This document shows, in pieces, positions 52,442-61,876 of a stretch of 64,000 nt of DNA. Made by a program: the position numbers and the translations under genes. Within the stretch, counting starts at the first letter, position 1; each line of letters opens with the position of its first letter. The DNA comes from Kallipyga gabonensis (lineage in GTDB: Bacteria > Bacillota > Clostridia > Tissierellales > Peptoniphilaceae): positions 1,054,001 through 1,118,000 of the forward strand of contig NZ_CXYV01000002.1 of NCBI RefSeq assembly GCF_001286805.1, in the 5' to 3' direction. The notes beneath the pieces are model-generated. The model saw only the letters and a list, made by a program, of their open reading frames with translations, did no database searches and was not told the DNA's origin.

Positions 52442-55400
52442 GCTGAAATATCTGGAAATGTATGGGTTTAAGTCCTTTGCGGAGAAAACCCGTCTTTCCT
52501 TTGACAAGGACTTTGTGGCCATTGTCGGCCCCAATGGATCAGGAAAATCAAATATTTCAGATGCCGTTCGCTGGGTTCTGGGAGAGCTTTCCGCCAAGTC
52601 CATTCGTGGTGAAAAAATGGAGGACGTCATCTTTGCCGGGACCCGTTGGCACAAGCCCATGAACATGGCCCAGGTAACCCTTGCCTTCGATAATTCGGAT
52701 GGGGGAATTGACCTGCCTTATGAGGAAGTGACGGTCTCTCGTAAGGTTTATCGGTCCGGGGAAAGTCAATACCTGATTAACCGGAACCAGGTTCGCCGGA
52801 AGGATGTCCGCAACCTTTTTTTTGATACGGGCATTGGCAAGGAGGGCTATTCCCTTATCGGACAAGGGAGAATTGAAGACCTCCTTTCCAACCAGTCCGA
52901 TGATCGGCGGGCGATTTTCGATGAAGCAGCCGGTATTGCCAAATTTAAGTACAAGAAGAAGGAAGCACTCGACCGTTTGGAAAAGACGGAAGCTCACCTG
53001 GCCTCGCTTCGGTTAGATCTGAGAGGAAAAGAGCAGGAGGCTCGAATTCTCAAACAACAGGCGGATAACGCACGCAAGGGAGTCGCTCTGACGAGGGAAC
53101 TTAACCAGCATGAGCTTTCTCTGGTCAAGAGTCAGCTTGACCGGGCTGACCGGCTGGAAGAGGAGATTTTCGCTGACCGGACAAGAGTAAAAAAGGATCT
53201 TGCGAATGTTCAGGAGGAATTAGACCATTGTCTTGCTCTCCTTGCTCCTTTTCAGTCTTCCATTGACCAGGGACAGGCCAGGCTTGGGGAACTGGAAAAT
53301 CGATCCCGACTTTTAGAAAACAAGATGTCAGCCCTCCGTCAAGAAGTCTCCGTTCGTCAGGAACAGGTGAAATTTTTTACCGGTGATTTGGAAAGAATCA
53401 GCCAAAGTCTTGAAAACCGGTCAAGTCGTGTAAGGGATCTTCAGGAAGATCGAGACCGGGTCAAGGAGTCCATTGCCAGCTTAACTCGGGAAGTGGAAGA
53501 ATTAAAGGTCCAAGTCTCCCGACTTGCCTCAGAGGGAGATGATGAGGAAGAGAAGGACCTGGCTGAGGAGGCCCGTCGCCGTTTGGAAAAAATCCGGGAG
53601 AGATTGTCCTTCCTGGAATACGAGAAGGAGAGAGTCCAGGCCCAGGACCGAAAACTGCAAGTCGATCAGGAAGAAAAGCGACAAGCAGCCCAGGAAGAAG
53701 AAGGCCGCTTGAAGGAACTGGTCCATCAAAAAGAAGAGATTGATCGGTCCCAAAAGGACTTAACAGAGCATCTTAAACAAGCGGGAGAAGGCCTCACGCA
53801 GGTTCTTGAAGACCTTCGAGCCGGAGAAGAGAAGACTCGTCAGGCCCAGGAAACCCATCGGACCCTTTTGGAAAAACTGGCTGCCAGGAAGTCTCGCCGC
53901 CAGGTCCTCCAATCTCTTATCGATAACTTTGAGGGTTACCACCGCTCTGTGCAAGACCTCCTCCGTCTAGGCGAACGGGATAGGGAAGTGGGTCAGCGGA
54001 TAGTCGGTCCTTTGGCAGATCTTATTGAAGTGAAACCATCTTACGAAAGAGCAGTTGATGTTGCCCTGGGTTCAGCCCTACAAAATATCGTTGTAGAGAG
54101 CCAGGAGGACGGGAAGTTTCTGATCAAGGTGCTGAAGAAAAAGGGGATTGGTCGGATCACCTTCCTTCCAAAGGATCGAATCAGGGGTTCTCGTCCCGCC
54201 AAGCTCTCGGAAAGGGAAATCGCCTGTATGGGTATGGATGCGGTTCAGTTTCCCGAGGACCTCCGTCCCATACTTGAGCATTTTTTAGCAAAAACGGTAT
54301 TTACTAAAGATCTGGACGATGCCGTTGCCCTGTCAAAGAAAAAGCTTCCCGGAATCCGGATCGTTTCCCTCCATGGAGATGTGATTAATTCCTGGGGATC
54401 CATGGTCGGCGGCAAAATCTACCAGGGTAATGAGGGATCCCTGCTCAATCGAGAGATCCAGGTAAAGAAATTGGAGGAGGAGATCCAATCTCTCCACAAA
54501 CACATTGCCCAAGTCGAAAATCTCCTTAAGCAGGCAGAGGATGAACGGGCCCTTCTTTTGGGAAAAAGGGAGGAACTTGACCGCTCATTAAACCGGATCA
54601 GGGAGGAAAAAGAGAAGCTCCTGGAAGAGGGGGCGGAGGTTTCTACAAAAATTGGTTTATGCCGGGATGCCTTCGACCGCTTACAGACTTTTTTACAACA
54701 AAAAACCACTTTTTCTCTTGAGGCCTATGAAAAAGAAAAAAAGAATCTGGTTAAGGATAGAGATATGGCCCGGGAAGCCCTGGACAAGGCAATGGAAAAA
54801 GCCCGGGAGTCCCTTACTCAGGCCCATGAAAGGGAAAAGGAAGAAGCCCTTTTGAAAGACCGTCTCAGTTTCAAAGAAAGAGATCTGGTTCTGGAGAAGA
54901 ACAAGTTAGCCGATATTCTGGAACGTCTGGAGGTCAGTCTTCAGGAAAATAAGGTGGAGAATGAAGAGAAGACCGCACTTCTTGCCCGAAAAGAAAATAA
55001 TGAAATTTTTCTTAAAGAAGCTGAGGAAAAAGAAAAGGCCTGGTCCCGAGAGGCTCAACAAGTCCTTCTTGACCGAAAGGGATTGGAAGGTGAGAGAGCT
55101 GACTTAGAGGAGAAGGTTGCTGATCAGGTCAAAAGAAAAGAAGCAGCTCTGTCCGCGAAAAATGAACTGGAGAAGGAAGACTACCAGCTGGGTATTCGGT
55201 TGGACCAGGTGAAGAACCGGAAGGTGGAGATCCGAGAGGATTATCGGGCAAGTTACGACTTATCTCTGGAAGCCGTTGAGGAGCGTTTGGAAAAACTTGT
55301 TCCGGTGGATACCACCAGGGCAAAGGTTAATGCGATTAAAAAAGACCTTTCCAAGATCGGCTTCTTCAATTATGAATCAATTGAGGCCTATGATGAATTG

Positions 55401-55976
55401 GCCAAAGAAGTTGATTTTCTCCACCAGCAAGTCAAGGATTTGAAGGTCTCGGAAGAGGATATTCGGGAGATGGTCAGTGATCTGGACAGGGTCATGAAAG
55501 ACCGCTTTCAACAGGCCTTCCAGGAGATCAATGAGGAGTATAATCGAATTTTCCAGGTTCTTTTCAACGGAGGCAGGGCCAAGCTCACCCTGGATTCAGA
55601 GGATACTCTTCAAGCCGGGATCGACATCCAGGCTCAGCCACCGGGAAAGAAACTGCAATCCCTTGCCCTCTTGAGCGGGGGGGAGCGGTCAATGACGGCT
55701 TTGGCTCTCATGTTTGCCATCTTTTCCATCCATCCTGCACCCTTCTGCTTCCTGGATGAGATCGATGCCTCCCTGGATGAGGCTAATATTGGTCGCTATG
55801 TTCGATTTATAAAAACATTGACGGAGGGAACTCAATTTATCATCATCACCCACCGAAAGACGACCATGGAGCCGGCGGATATGCTGTACGGAATTACTAT
55901 GGATAAGGGAATTACCCGGGTAGTGTCTTTACGCTTTGACCAGATTGAAGAGGAGATGAAAGGGGAAGGTGCATAG
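52425..55976 (+). CDS. smc: Chromosome segregation protein SMC
   Basis: 1183-aa condensin ATPase. Walker A is GPNGSGKSN at about residues 36-44. Two long coiled-coil arms flank the hinge (about residues 505-660, beginning IVGPLADLIEV), and the C-terminal head has signature LSGGERSMTALAL and Walker B CFLDEIDASLDEAN. It starts at GTG 52425 within the end of rnc, with AAAGG ahead. Followed by ftsY, as in many Firmicutes. No scpA or scpB is in the window. Confidence 0.96.
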   Translation: MTRLSKLKYLEMYGFKSFAEKTRLSFDKDFVAIVGPNGSGKSNISDAVRWVLGELSAKSIRGEKMEDVIFAGTRWHKPMNMAQVTLAFDNSDGGIDLPYEEVTVSRKVYRSGESQYLINRNQVRRKDVRNLFFDTGIGKEGYSLIGQGRIEDLLSNQSDDRRAIFDEAAGIAKFKYKKKEALDRLEKTEAHLASLRLDLRGKEQEARILKQQADNARKGVALTRELNQHELSLVKSQLDRADRLEEEIFADRTRVKKDLANVQEELDHCLALLAPFQSSIDQGQARLGELENRSRLLENKMSALRQEVSVRQEQVKFFTGDLERISQSLENRSSRVRDLQEDRDRVKESIASLTREVEELKVQVSRLASEGDDEEEKDLAEEARRRLEKIRERLSFLEYEKERVQAQDRKLQVDQEEKRQAAQEEEGRLKELVHQKEEIDRSQKDLTEHLKQAGEGLTQVLEDLRAGEEKTRQAQETHRTLLEKLAARKSRRQVLQSLIDNFEGYHRSVQDLLRLGERDREVGQRIVGPLADLIEVKPSYERAVDVALGSALQNIVVESQEDGKFLIKVLKKKGIGRITFLPKDRIRGSRPAKLSEREIACMGMDAVQFPEDLRPILEHFLAKTVFTKDLDDAVALSKKKLPGIRIVSLHGDVINSWGSMVGGKIYQGNEGSLLNREIQVKKLEEEIQSLHKHIAQVENLLKQAEDERALLLGKREELDRSLNRIREEKEKLLEEGAEVSTKIGLCRDAFDRLQTFLQQKTTFSLEAYEKEKKNLVKDRDMAREALDKAMEKARESLTQAHEREKEEALLKDRLSFKERDLVLEKNKLADILERLEVSLQENKVENEEKTALLARKENNEIFLKEAEEKEKAWSREAQQVLLDRKGLEGERADLEEKVADQVKRKEAALSAKNELEKEDYQLGIRLDQVKNRKVEIREDYRASYDLSLEAVEERLEKLVPVDTTRAKVNAIKKDLSKIGFFNYESIEAYDELAKEVDFLHQQVKDLKVSEEDIREMVSDLDRVMKDRFQQAFQEINEEYNRIFQVLFNGGRAKLTLDSEDTLQAGIDIQAQPPGKKLQSLALLSGGERSMTALALMFAIFSIHPAPFCFLDEIDASLDEANIGRYVRFIKTLTEGTQFIIITHRKTTMEPADMLYGITMDKGITRVVSLRFDQIEEEMKGEGA

Positions 55977-55978
55977 GA

Positions 55979-56893
55979 ATGGGATTTTTTGACAAACTGA
56001 AAGAGGGATTGTCCAAGACGAGAGATAGTTTAGCGGGTGCGGTGGATGATATTGTCCATGGCCGGGCGACTATCGACGATGAGATGTTTGATGACCTGGA
56101 AGAGACCCTGGTGATGGCAGACATCGGTTTTGATTCCTCCATGGCCATCATAGACGACCTTCGGGACAAGGTGGCAAAGGATCGGATTCGGGAAACAGAC
56201 GGAGTCATTGCCGCCCTTAAAGAGATTATGGCGGAAAGGCTTTTGACTGATTCTTCGGTGACGGATATTGTTCATCGACAAGGCCCTACGGTCTTATTGG
56301 TTATCGGGGTCAACGGGGTAGGGAAAACGACCACCATTGCGAAGATTGCCAATTATCTTAAGGGTGAAGGGAAGTCCGTCCTCCTCTGTGCCGGAGATAC
56401 TTTTCGGGCTGCTGCCATCGACCAGATCCAAATGTGGGCTGACCGGGTCGGCGTTCCCCTGGTAAAAAAAGAAGAGGGTTCTGATCCTGCTTCGGTTGTC
56501 TTTGATGGGATTCAGGAGGCTAAGAACCGGTCCAGCGATGTCCTGATTATCGATACGGCAGGTCGTCTCCATAATAAGAAGAATCTCATGAAGGAATTGG
56601 AAAAGATTCATTCTATTATTGAGCGGGAGTATGGGGAGGCCTATTTAGAGTCCCTTCTTGTCCTGGATGCTTCTACGGGACAAAATGCCGTTCTTCAGGC
56701 AAAAGCCTTTAATGAAGTGACAAAAATGACCGGTTTAGTTTTAACCAAACTTGATGGCACAGCAAAAGGCGGGGTGGTCTATCCTCTCCAATACGAATGT
56801 CAGGTTCCGGTCCAATGGATTGGAGTGGGGGAAGGAATGGACGACCTTCGTCCCTTTGATCCAAAGTCCTTTGTTGAAGCGATCTTTTCCTAG
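55979..56893 (+). CDS. ftsY: Signal recognition particle receptor FtsY
   Basis: 304-aa SRP receptor GTPase. A short N domain without a long acidic A domain is followed by the G domain: GVNGVGKTTTIAKIA, DTFRAAAIDQ, DTAGRL and TKLDGTAKGG. It starts 2 bp after smc and is followed by a terminator, so the SRP receptor and the SRP protein Ffh belong to neighbouring but separate transcription units. Confidence 0.96.
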   Translation: MGFFDKLKEGLSKTRDSLAGAVDDIVHGRATIDDEMFDDLEETLVMADIGFDSSMAIIDDLRDKVAKDRIRETDGVIAALKEIMAERLLTDSSVTDIVHRQGPTVLLVIGVNGVGKTTTIAKIANYLKGEGKSVLLCAGDTFRAAAIDQIQMWADRVGVPLVKKEEGSDPASVVFDGIQEAKNRSSDVLIIDTAGRLHNKKNLMKELEKIHSIIEREYGEAYLESLLVLDASTGQNAVLQAKAFNEVTKMTGLVLTKLDGTAKGGVVYPLQYECQVPVQWIGVGEGMDDLRPFDPKSFVEAIFS

Positions 56894-56917
56894 TACCGTC
56901 TGAAAGCTTTTACAATA

Positions 56918-56961
56918 AAAGCCCCCTCTGTCAAGTAAAAAGACTTGACAGAGGAGGCTTT
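56918..56961 (+). terminator. Long hairpin after ftsY overlapping the next promoter
   Basis: Arms 56918-56936 and 56943-56961 pair over 19 positions with one mismatch, 6-nt loop AAAAAG. The downstream T content is weak (CTTTCCTGTTT), so termination may be partial. The right arm contains the TTGACA of the ylxM promoter. Confidence 0.75.
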
Positions 56962-56973
56962 CCTGTTTAGAAT
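56945..56973 (+). promoter_or_regulatory. Promoter of ylxM-ffh-rpsP operon
   Basis: TTGACA (56945-56950), 17-bp spacer, TAGAAT (56968-56973). The -35 lies in the right arm of the preceding hairpin. Confidence 0.8.
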
Positions 56974-57001
56974 AGGAACGTTGATAAAAGGAGGAAGAGT
57001 C

Positions 57002-57355
57002 ATGGACCCAATTATTGAGATCGGCTTACTCCTATCGGCCTACGGTTCTTTGTTAACGGATAACCAGGAAGACCTGATGGAAGCTTATTATTTTAACGAC
57101 CTCTCCCTCCAGGAAATTGCTGATAATGCCGGGATCTCCAAGCAGGCGGTTTCCGACCAGGTTCGGAAAGCCCGAACCAAGCTGAGGAAGATGGAGGATA
57201 AGGTCCACCATGTGGAGATGGTCTTAGCCTGCCAGTCAATTTTGCAAGACTTGGACCGGACAGTCGGTGGACTGGATCCTGAGGATGCCGGTCGAATCAA
57301 ACCTCTTATCAACCAACTCAATACCATCCTCTTTAAGGAAAGGAGGGAAGGCTGA
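57002..57355 (+). CDS. ylxM: YlxM-family helix-turn-helix protein
   Basis: 117-aa putative DNA/RNA-binding protein with a sigma-70 region 4-like helix-turn-helix (YFNDLSLQEIADNAGISKQAVSDQVRKA). YlxM is almost always linked to ffh and has been connected with SRP function in streptococci. The start is ATG 57002 after AAAGGAGG; the longer frame from 56945 includes the promoter. Confidence 0.92.
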   Translation: MDPIIEIGLLLSAYGSLLTDNQEDLMEAYYFNDLSLQEIADNAGISKQAVSDQVRKARTKLRKMEDKVHHVEMVLACQSILQDLDRTVGGLDPEDAGRIKPLINQLNTILFKERREG

Positions 57356-57358
57356 TTC

Positions 57359-58687
57359 ATGTTTGAAAATCTATCGGACCGCTTACAAAACACCTTCGCC
57401 AAGCTTACCGGCAAGGGACGTCTTTCAGAAAATGATATTGATCAAGCCATGCGGGAAATTCGCCTGGCCCTCCTGGAAGCAGACGTCAATTATAAGGTGG
57501 TCAAGAAATTTGTAAAAAACGTCAAAGAAAAGGCTATGGGCGAGGACATCATGAAGTCCTTAACGCCGGGACAGATGGTCGTCAAAATTGTTCGTGAGGA
57601 ATTGATTGACCTCATGGCCGATGACAACCAGGCTTTGACTTATTCCTCCCCGCCTACGGTCATCCTCCTATGCGGACTCCAAGGGGCAGGGAAAACTACC
57701 CATGCGGGAAAGCTGGCTAAGCTATATATCAAAAAGGGTCACCGTCCACTCCTGATCGCTTGTGATGTTTACCGTCCTGCTGCCGTTGACCAGCTCAAGG
57801 TGGTAGGAAAACAGGCGGGAGCCCAGGTTTTTACCCGACCGACTGACCAGTCTCCTGTGGACATTGCCAAAGAGGGGGTCTGGGAAGCAAAAAAAACCGG
57901 ACACGACATTGCTATCATCGATACGGCAGGCCGTTTGCAAATTGACCGGGATCTTATGCAGGAGCTCCGGGACATCAAGGAAGCGGTTCCTGTTCAGGAA
58001 ACCCTCCTGGTCGTTGATGCCATGACCGGTCAGGAAGCTGTTAATGTCGCGGATACTTTCAATAAAGAGATAGAGCTTACCGGTATCATCCTCTCCAAGA
58101 TGGATGGCGATGCCCGAGGAGGAGCGGCCCTGTCCGTCAGAGCCGTAACGGAAAAGCCCATCAAGCTGGTGGGGACGGGTGAAAAATTGGACGACCTGTC
58201 CGAATTTCATCCTGACCGACTGGTCTCCCGAATATTGGGAATGGGAGATGTACTTACCCTGATCGAAAAGGCGGAAGCCTCGTTGGACGAGGAAAAAGCC
58301 CGACAGATGGAAGACAAGCTCCGGAAGTCCCAGATGGACCTGAATGACTTTTATGATCAGATCCAGCAGATGAAAAAGCTGGGCCCCCTGGAAGATCTTT
58401 TAGGTATGATTCCGGGGCTGAATCAAAAGGCGATAGCGGGAATGAATGTGGATGACAAACAGGTTGTCCGCATTGAAGCGATCCTCACGTCGATGACCGA
58501 CGAAGAACGCAGAAATCCCGATATGATAAACAGCTCAAGGCGTGAGCGTATCGCAAAGGGATCCGGAACATCTCCGGTGACCGTCAACCGTCTCCTCAAG
58601 CAATTTAAGGAGACGAAGAAGATGATGAAGAAAATGAACAAGTTGCAGAAGAACAAGAAAAACCTCTTTCAGCGGTTTTTCAAGTAG
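57359..58687 (+). CDS. ffh: Signal recognition particle protein Ffh
   Basis: 442-aa SRP54 GTPase that targets nascent membrane and secreted proteins. NG domain motifs are GLQGAGKTTHAGKLA, DVYRPAAVDQ, DTAGR and SKMDGDARGG; the C-terminal M domain is methionine-rich with a MPG-like GMIPGLNQK and helix SPVTVNRLLKQF. The start follows AAAGGAGGG with a slightly long spacing. The 4.5S/SRP RNA gene is not in the window. Confidence 0.96.
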   Translation: MFENLSDRLQNTFAKLTGKGRLSENDIDQAMREIRLALLEADVNYKVVKKFVKNVKEKAMGEDIMKSLTPGQMVVKIVREELIDLMADDNQALTYSSPPTVILLCGLQGAGKTTHAGKLAKLYIKKGHRPLLIACDVYRPAAVDQLKVVGKQAGAQVFTRPTDQSPVDIAKEGVWEAKKTGHDIAIIDTAGRLQIDRDLMQELRDIKEAVPVQETLLVVDAMTGQEAVNVADTFNKEIELTGIILSKMDGDARGGAALSVRAVTEKPIKLVGTGEKLDDLSEFHPDRLVSRILGMGDVLTLIEKAEASLDEEKARQMEDKLRKSQMDLNDFYDQIQQMKKLGPLEDLLGMIPGLNQKAIAGMNVDDKQVVRIEAILTSMTDEERRNPDMINSSRRERIAKGSGTSPVTVNRLLKQFKETKKMMKKMNKLQKNKKNLFQRFFK

Positions 58688-58696
58688 GAGGAATGC

Positions 58697-59140
58697 ATGG
58701 CCGTAAAAATTAGAATGAAACGCATTGGTGCAAAGAAGAGACCCTTTTACCGGATTGTTGTCGCCGACTCCCGTCGGGCGGTCAAGGGCAAATTCATTGA
58801 AGAGATCGGTTTCTATAACCCCATCTCCGAGCCTCGGATGTTCCGGATCAACGCCGACAAAGTTAAGGAATGGATGAGGAATGGTGCGAAACCTTCCGAC
58901 ACCGTGAACCGTCTCTTCAAGGAGTACGGAGTTTACGATGGTGAGGGAATTATTGAGCAGGGTTGCTCCAATGAGGCTAAACCGAAAAAGCACTATGATG
59001 CTGAACCCCTGCCTCCCAAGGAAGAGACAGTAGAAGCTCCGGAAGAAGATGCTCAGGCCGAAGAAGACCTTGAAGCCGAGCCTGCAGAGTCTGAGGATGC
59101 TGAAGAAGCTGAAGAAGCCACGGAAGTAGAAGCGGAATAA
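58697..59140 (+). CDS. rpsP: Ribosomal protein bS16 with acidic C-terminal extension
   Basis: 30S protein of 147 aa; ordinary bS16 is about 80-90 aa. Residues 1-85 form the normal core ([26 protein letters not shown]-like [14 protein letters not shown]). From about residue 105 the tail is nearly all Glu, Ala, Asp and Pro. AGGAGG precedes the ATG. Together with the tail on bL28 this suggests a lineage trend. Followed 4 bp later by khpA. Confidence 0.95.
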   Translation: MAVKIRMKRIGAKKRPFYRIVVADSRRAVKGKFIEEIGFYNPISEPRMFRINADKVKEWMRNGAKPSDTVNRLFKEYGVYDGEGIIEQGCSNEAKPKKHYDAEPLPPKEETVEAPEEDAQAEEDLEAEPAESEDAEEAEEATEVEAE

Positions 59141-59144
59141 TCCC

Positions 59145-59384
59145 ATGAGAGATTTATTGGAGATGATGGCAAAGAGCCTGGCTGACCACAAAGAGGATAT
59201 TCAAATTGAAGAGCATTCCGAAGGTGGTGTCGTTGACCTGACCCTGAAGGTAAATTCTGAAGATATGGGCAAGGTCATTGGAAAACAGGGTCGGATTGCT
59301 AATTCTATGCGACAAATTCTCAAAGCATGTGCGATTAAAGAAAATGTGAAAGTCAGCTTGGAGATCGCTTCTCTCGATGAGTGA
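59145..59384 (+). CDS. khpA: KH-domain RNA-binding protein KhpA
   Basis: 79-aa single KH-domain protein (YlqC). The GKVIGKQGRIA segment carries the GxxG RNA-binding loop. Forms a heterodimer with KhpB in streptococci and influences cell elongation and small RNA function. No strong ribosome site precedes it, so translation is probably coupled to rpsP. Overlaps rimM by 8 bp. Confidence 0.92.
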   Translation: MRDLLEMMAKSLADHKEDIQIEEHSEGGVVDLTLKVNSEDMGKVIGKQGRIANSMRQILKACAIKENVKVSLEIASLDE

Positions 59385-59898
59385 TTTGGTATTTTTGGGT
59401 CAGGTTATCCGTCCTCACGGGATAAGAGGAGGGCTCAAGGTCAAAGTTACCGATGACCGCCCCGACCGCTTTCATGAAGGTCAGACCATCCTTGCTATAG
59501 GACCGGGGAAAAAAGAAGCAGGTCAGGAGTATCGGGTGAAATCCTATTCGGAGGACGGCCTCTTCGGTATCCTTTATTTTGAAGAGTGTCAGGATCCGGA
59601 TGGTGCGGAAGCCTTGAGAGATTATTCTCTCTATCTTGATCGGGCAGACCTCTCTGACCTGCCGGACAACCGCTTTTATGTCCTGGATTTAGAAGGTTTG
59701 GACGTGGTGAACGAAGAAGGTTTGAACCGGGGGAGGGTGGAGTCCGTCATGTCCACCTGGGCAAATGACGTTCTTGCCATCCGTTACCGAGGTCAGGAGA
59801 TCCTTGTTCCTTTTGTCAAGGCCTTTATTCGGGAAGTCAATTTGAATACTCACCGGATTGTTATCCATGAATGGGAAGGACTTTTTGATGAAAATTGA
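59377..59898 (+). CDS. rimM: Ribosome maturation factor RimM
   Basis: 173-aa 30S maturation factor with a tRNA-methyltransferase-like beta barrel (GQVIRPHGIRGGLKV) and C-terminal PRC-barrel (NRFYVLDLEGLDV, VPFVKAFI). Overlaps khpA and trmD, in the standard rpsP-khpA-rimM-trmD-rplS order. Confidence 0.94.
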   Translation: MSDLVFLGQVIRPHGIRGGLKVKVTDDRPDRFHEGQTILAIGPGKKEAGQEYRVKSYSEDGLFGILYFEECQDPDGAEALRDYSLYLDRADLSDLPDNRFYVLDLEGLDVVNEEGLNRGRVESVMSTWANDVLAIRYRGQEILVPFVKAFIREVNLNTHRIVIHEWEGLFDEN

Positions 59899-60601
59899 TA
59901 TCCTGACTCTTTTTCCCGATCTTTTTTCCATCATGGAATCCTATGGGGTGATTGGTCGGGCAATGAAAGACAAGAAGTTGGATATCCAAGTCACCAACAT
60001 TCGTGACTTCACCTATGATAAACATCGGACAGTTGATGCCAGTGTTTTTGGGGGAGCTCCCGGTATGCTGATGAAGGCTGAACCGGTTGTGGAATCCCTG
60101 GAATCGGTTAAGGGGGACGATGGTCATATCATCTATCTTTCTCCCCAAGGACGAGTCCTGGACCAGGACAAGGCCAGAGACCTGGCAAAAATGCCCCATC
60201 TCGTCCTTCTTTGTGGCCACTACGAAGGGATAGATTCTCGGGTGGTCAACCATTTTGTGGATGAGGAGATCTCTATAGGTGATTACGTCTTAACCGGTGG
60301 TGAACTGCCCGCCATGGTTTTAATGGATAGCGTAGTTCGTTGGATTGATGGCGTTCTGGGAAATGAGGAGTCTGCACCTGGTGATTCCTTGGCCAATGGT
60401 CTTCTCCAGCATGACGAATTCACCAAGCCGAGAGATTTTCGGGGTTATCTTGTTCCTGAGGTTCTCCTGTCCGGAAACCACCAGGCCATAGACGAGTGGA
60501 GAGAGGCTTCAGCTCTGGAAAATACCAGAAAGAAGCGACCTGATTTATACCAAAAATATTGCCAAGAGAACATACCATCGAAGAAGAATCTTTCGAGATA
60601 A
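59888..60601 (+). CDS. trmD: tRNA (guanine-37-N1) methyltransferase TrmD
   Basis: 237-aa SPOUT methyltransferase making m1G37 that prevents frameshifting. [12 protein letters not shown] at the N terminus, [17 protein letters not shown] and [14 protein letters not shown] at the SAM-binding knot, and NHQAIDEWR near the C terminus are intact. The loop usually reading DDxPYGGGxGM is [11 protein letters not shown] here. The start is ATG 59888 after AAGGAC; the earlier in-frame start at 59858 lies deep in rimM. Confidence 0.94.
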   Translation: MKIDILTLFPDLFSIMESYGVIGRAMKDKKLDIQVTNIRDFTYDKHRTVDASVFGGAPGMLMKAEPVVESLESVKGDDGHIIYLSPQGRVLDQDKARDLAKMPHLVLLCGHYEGIDSRVVNHFVDEEISIGDYVLTGGELPAMVLMDSVVRWIDGVLGNEESAPGDSLANGLLQHDEFTKPRDFRGYLVPEVLLSGNHQAIDEWREASALENTRKKRPDLYQKYCQENIPSKKNLSR

Positions 60602-60617
60602 TATTGAGGAGGTAAGA

Positions 60618-60965
60618 ATGGACTACATTACAAAGCTCGAACAGGAGCAGATGAAAGAGGAAATGCCTGAATTTCGCGTGGGCGATACGGTAAAGGTCCA
60701 CTATAGGGTCAAAGAGGGTTCCCGTGAGCGTATTCAGATTTTTGAAGGAACAGTCATCAAAAGACAGGGTGGCGGCCTTAATGAAACCTTCACCGTTCGC
60801 CGCTTGTCCTATGGTGTGGGTGTTGAGCGTACTTTCCTCGTACACTCCCCGAGAGTGGAGAAGATTGAACCCACTCGCCGCGGTAAGGCACGCAGGGCCA
60901 AGCTCTTTTATCTCAGAAACCGTGTGGGTAAGCGGGCTAAGGTTAAGGAAAAGAAGGAATATTAA
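60618..60965 (+). CDS. rplS: Ribosomal protein bL19
   Basis: 115-aa 50S protein at the 30S-50S interface. [36 protein letters not shown] [15 protein letters not shown] and [14 protein letters not shown] are the family hallmarks. GAGGAGG precedes the ATG. A strong terminator follows. Confidence 0.97.
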   Translation: MDYITKLEQEQMKEEMPEFRVGDTVKVHYRVKEGSRERIQIFEGTVIKRQGGGLNETFTVRRLSYGVGVERTFLVHSPRVEKIEPTRRGKARRAKLFYLRNRVGKRAKVKEKKEY

Positions 60966-60974
60966 AAACTTCCG

Positions 60975-61008
60975 CCAGCGTTTGGTTCAACCAGACGCTG
61001 GTTTTTTT
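60975..61008 (+). terminator. Intrinsic terminator after rplS
   Basis: 12-pair stem CCAGCGTTTGGT (60975-60986) / ACCAGACGCTGG (60990-61001), one G-U pair, then seven T. Confidence 0.94.
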
Positions 61009-61024
61009 CAAGGAAGGAGGTCCC

Positions 61025-61876
61025 ATGAATATAAACTGGTTTCCGGGACATATGAAGAAGGCAACGGACAGGATACAGGCTCAATACGACCAGGTGGACT
61101 TATCCTGTGAAGTTCTTGATGCCCGAGTTCCCCTATCCTCACGAAACCGAGTGCTGGAAGAGATGACCGCATCCAAGCCCAGACTGATTATTCTGAATAA
61201 GGCTGACCTTGCTGATCCCTCTAAAACGAAAGACTGGATGGATAAGTTGGGGGATAAGGACCAATGCGTTCTTGCCCTCAATGCAAGAGATGACGACTTT
61301 TCAAGCCTGGTGGAAAAGAGGGCGAAAATCCTATGTCAGTCCATGCTGGAAAAAAGAAGACAAAAAGGCCTGAAAAATCGGGAAATTCGGATGATGGTTT
61401 TCGGAATTCCCAATTCCGGAAAATCAACATTTATCAATAAGTTATCCGGTCGAAAAAGTGCTAAAACGGGGGATCGTCCGGGTGTAACCACAGCGAACCA
61501 GTGGATTAAGACTCCGACCGACCTCCTCCTCCTGGATACCCCGGGTATTATGGTGAAGAAGATGGAGAAGACCCAAGGCCTTCATCTTTCCTGGACGGGG
61601 GCAATCAAGGAAGAAGTCCTCAACCTTCAAGAGGTCGGTTATGCCTTTCTCCACTTTCTGCTGGACCACTATGAGGAAGCTCTGGTAAACCGCTATAATT
61701 TGCCCTCCGGCTTGTCCGAATTGGAGGCTATGGACTTTATCGGACAAAAGATGGGAGCCATGGTTGGTGGCTATATCGACTACGATCGGGTATCCGCTCG
61801 TCTATTCGATGACTTCCAGAAGGGCAGGCTTGGACGAATCAGTTTAGAAGAAGCGGAGGATTCGGATGAAACGTGA
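61025..61876 (+). CDS. rbgA: Ribosome biogenesis GTPase RbgA (YlqF)
   Basis: 283-aa circularly permuted GTPase required for late 50S assembly. INWFPGHMKKA at the N terminus, NKAD (G4), GIPNSGKST (G1), and DTPGI (G3) appear in the permuted order. AAGGAGG precedes the ATG. Overlaps rnhB by 11 bp. Confidence 0.95.
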   Translation: MNINWFPGHMKKATDRIQAQYDQVDLSCEVLDARVPLSSRNRVLEEMTASKPRLIILNKADLADPSKTKDWMDKLGDKDQCVLALNARDDDFSSLVEKRAKILCQSMLEKRRQKGLKNREIRMMVFGIPNSGKSTFINKLSGRKSAKTGDRPGVTTANQWIKTPTDLLLLDTPGIMVKKMEKTQGLHLSWTGAIKEEVLNLQEVGYAFLHFLLDHYEEALVNRYNLPSGLSELEAMDFIGQKMGAMVGGYIDYDRVSARLFDDFQKGRLGRISLEEAEDSDET

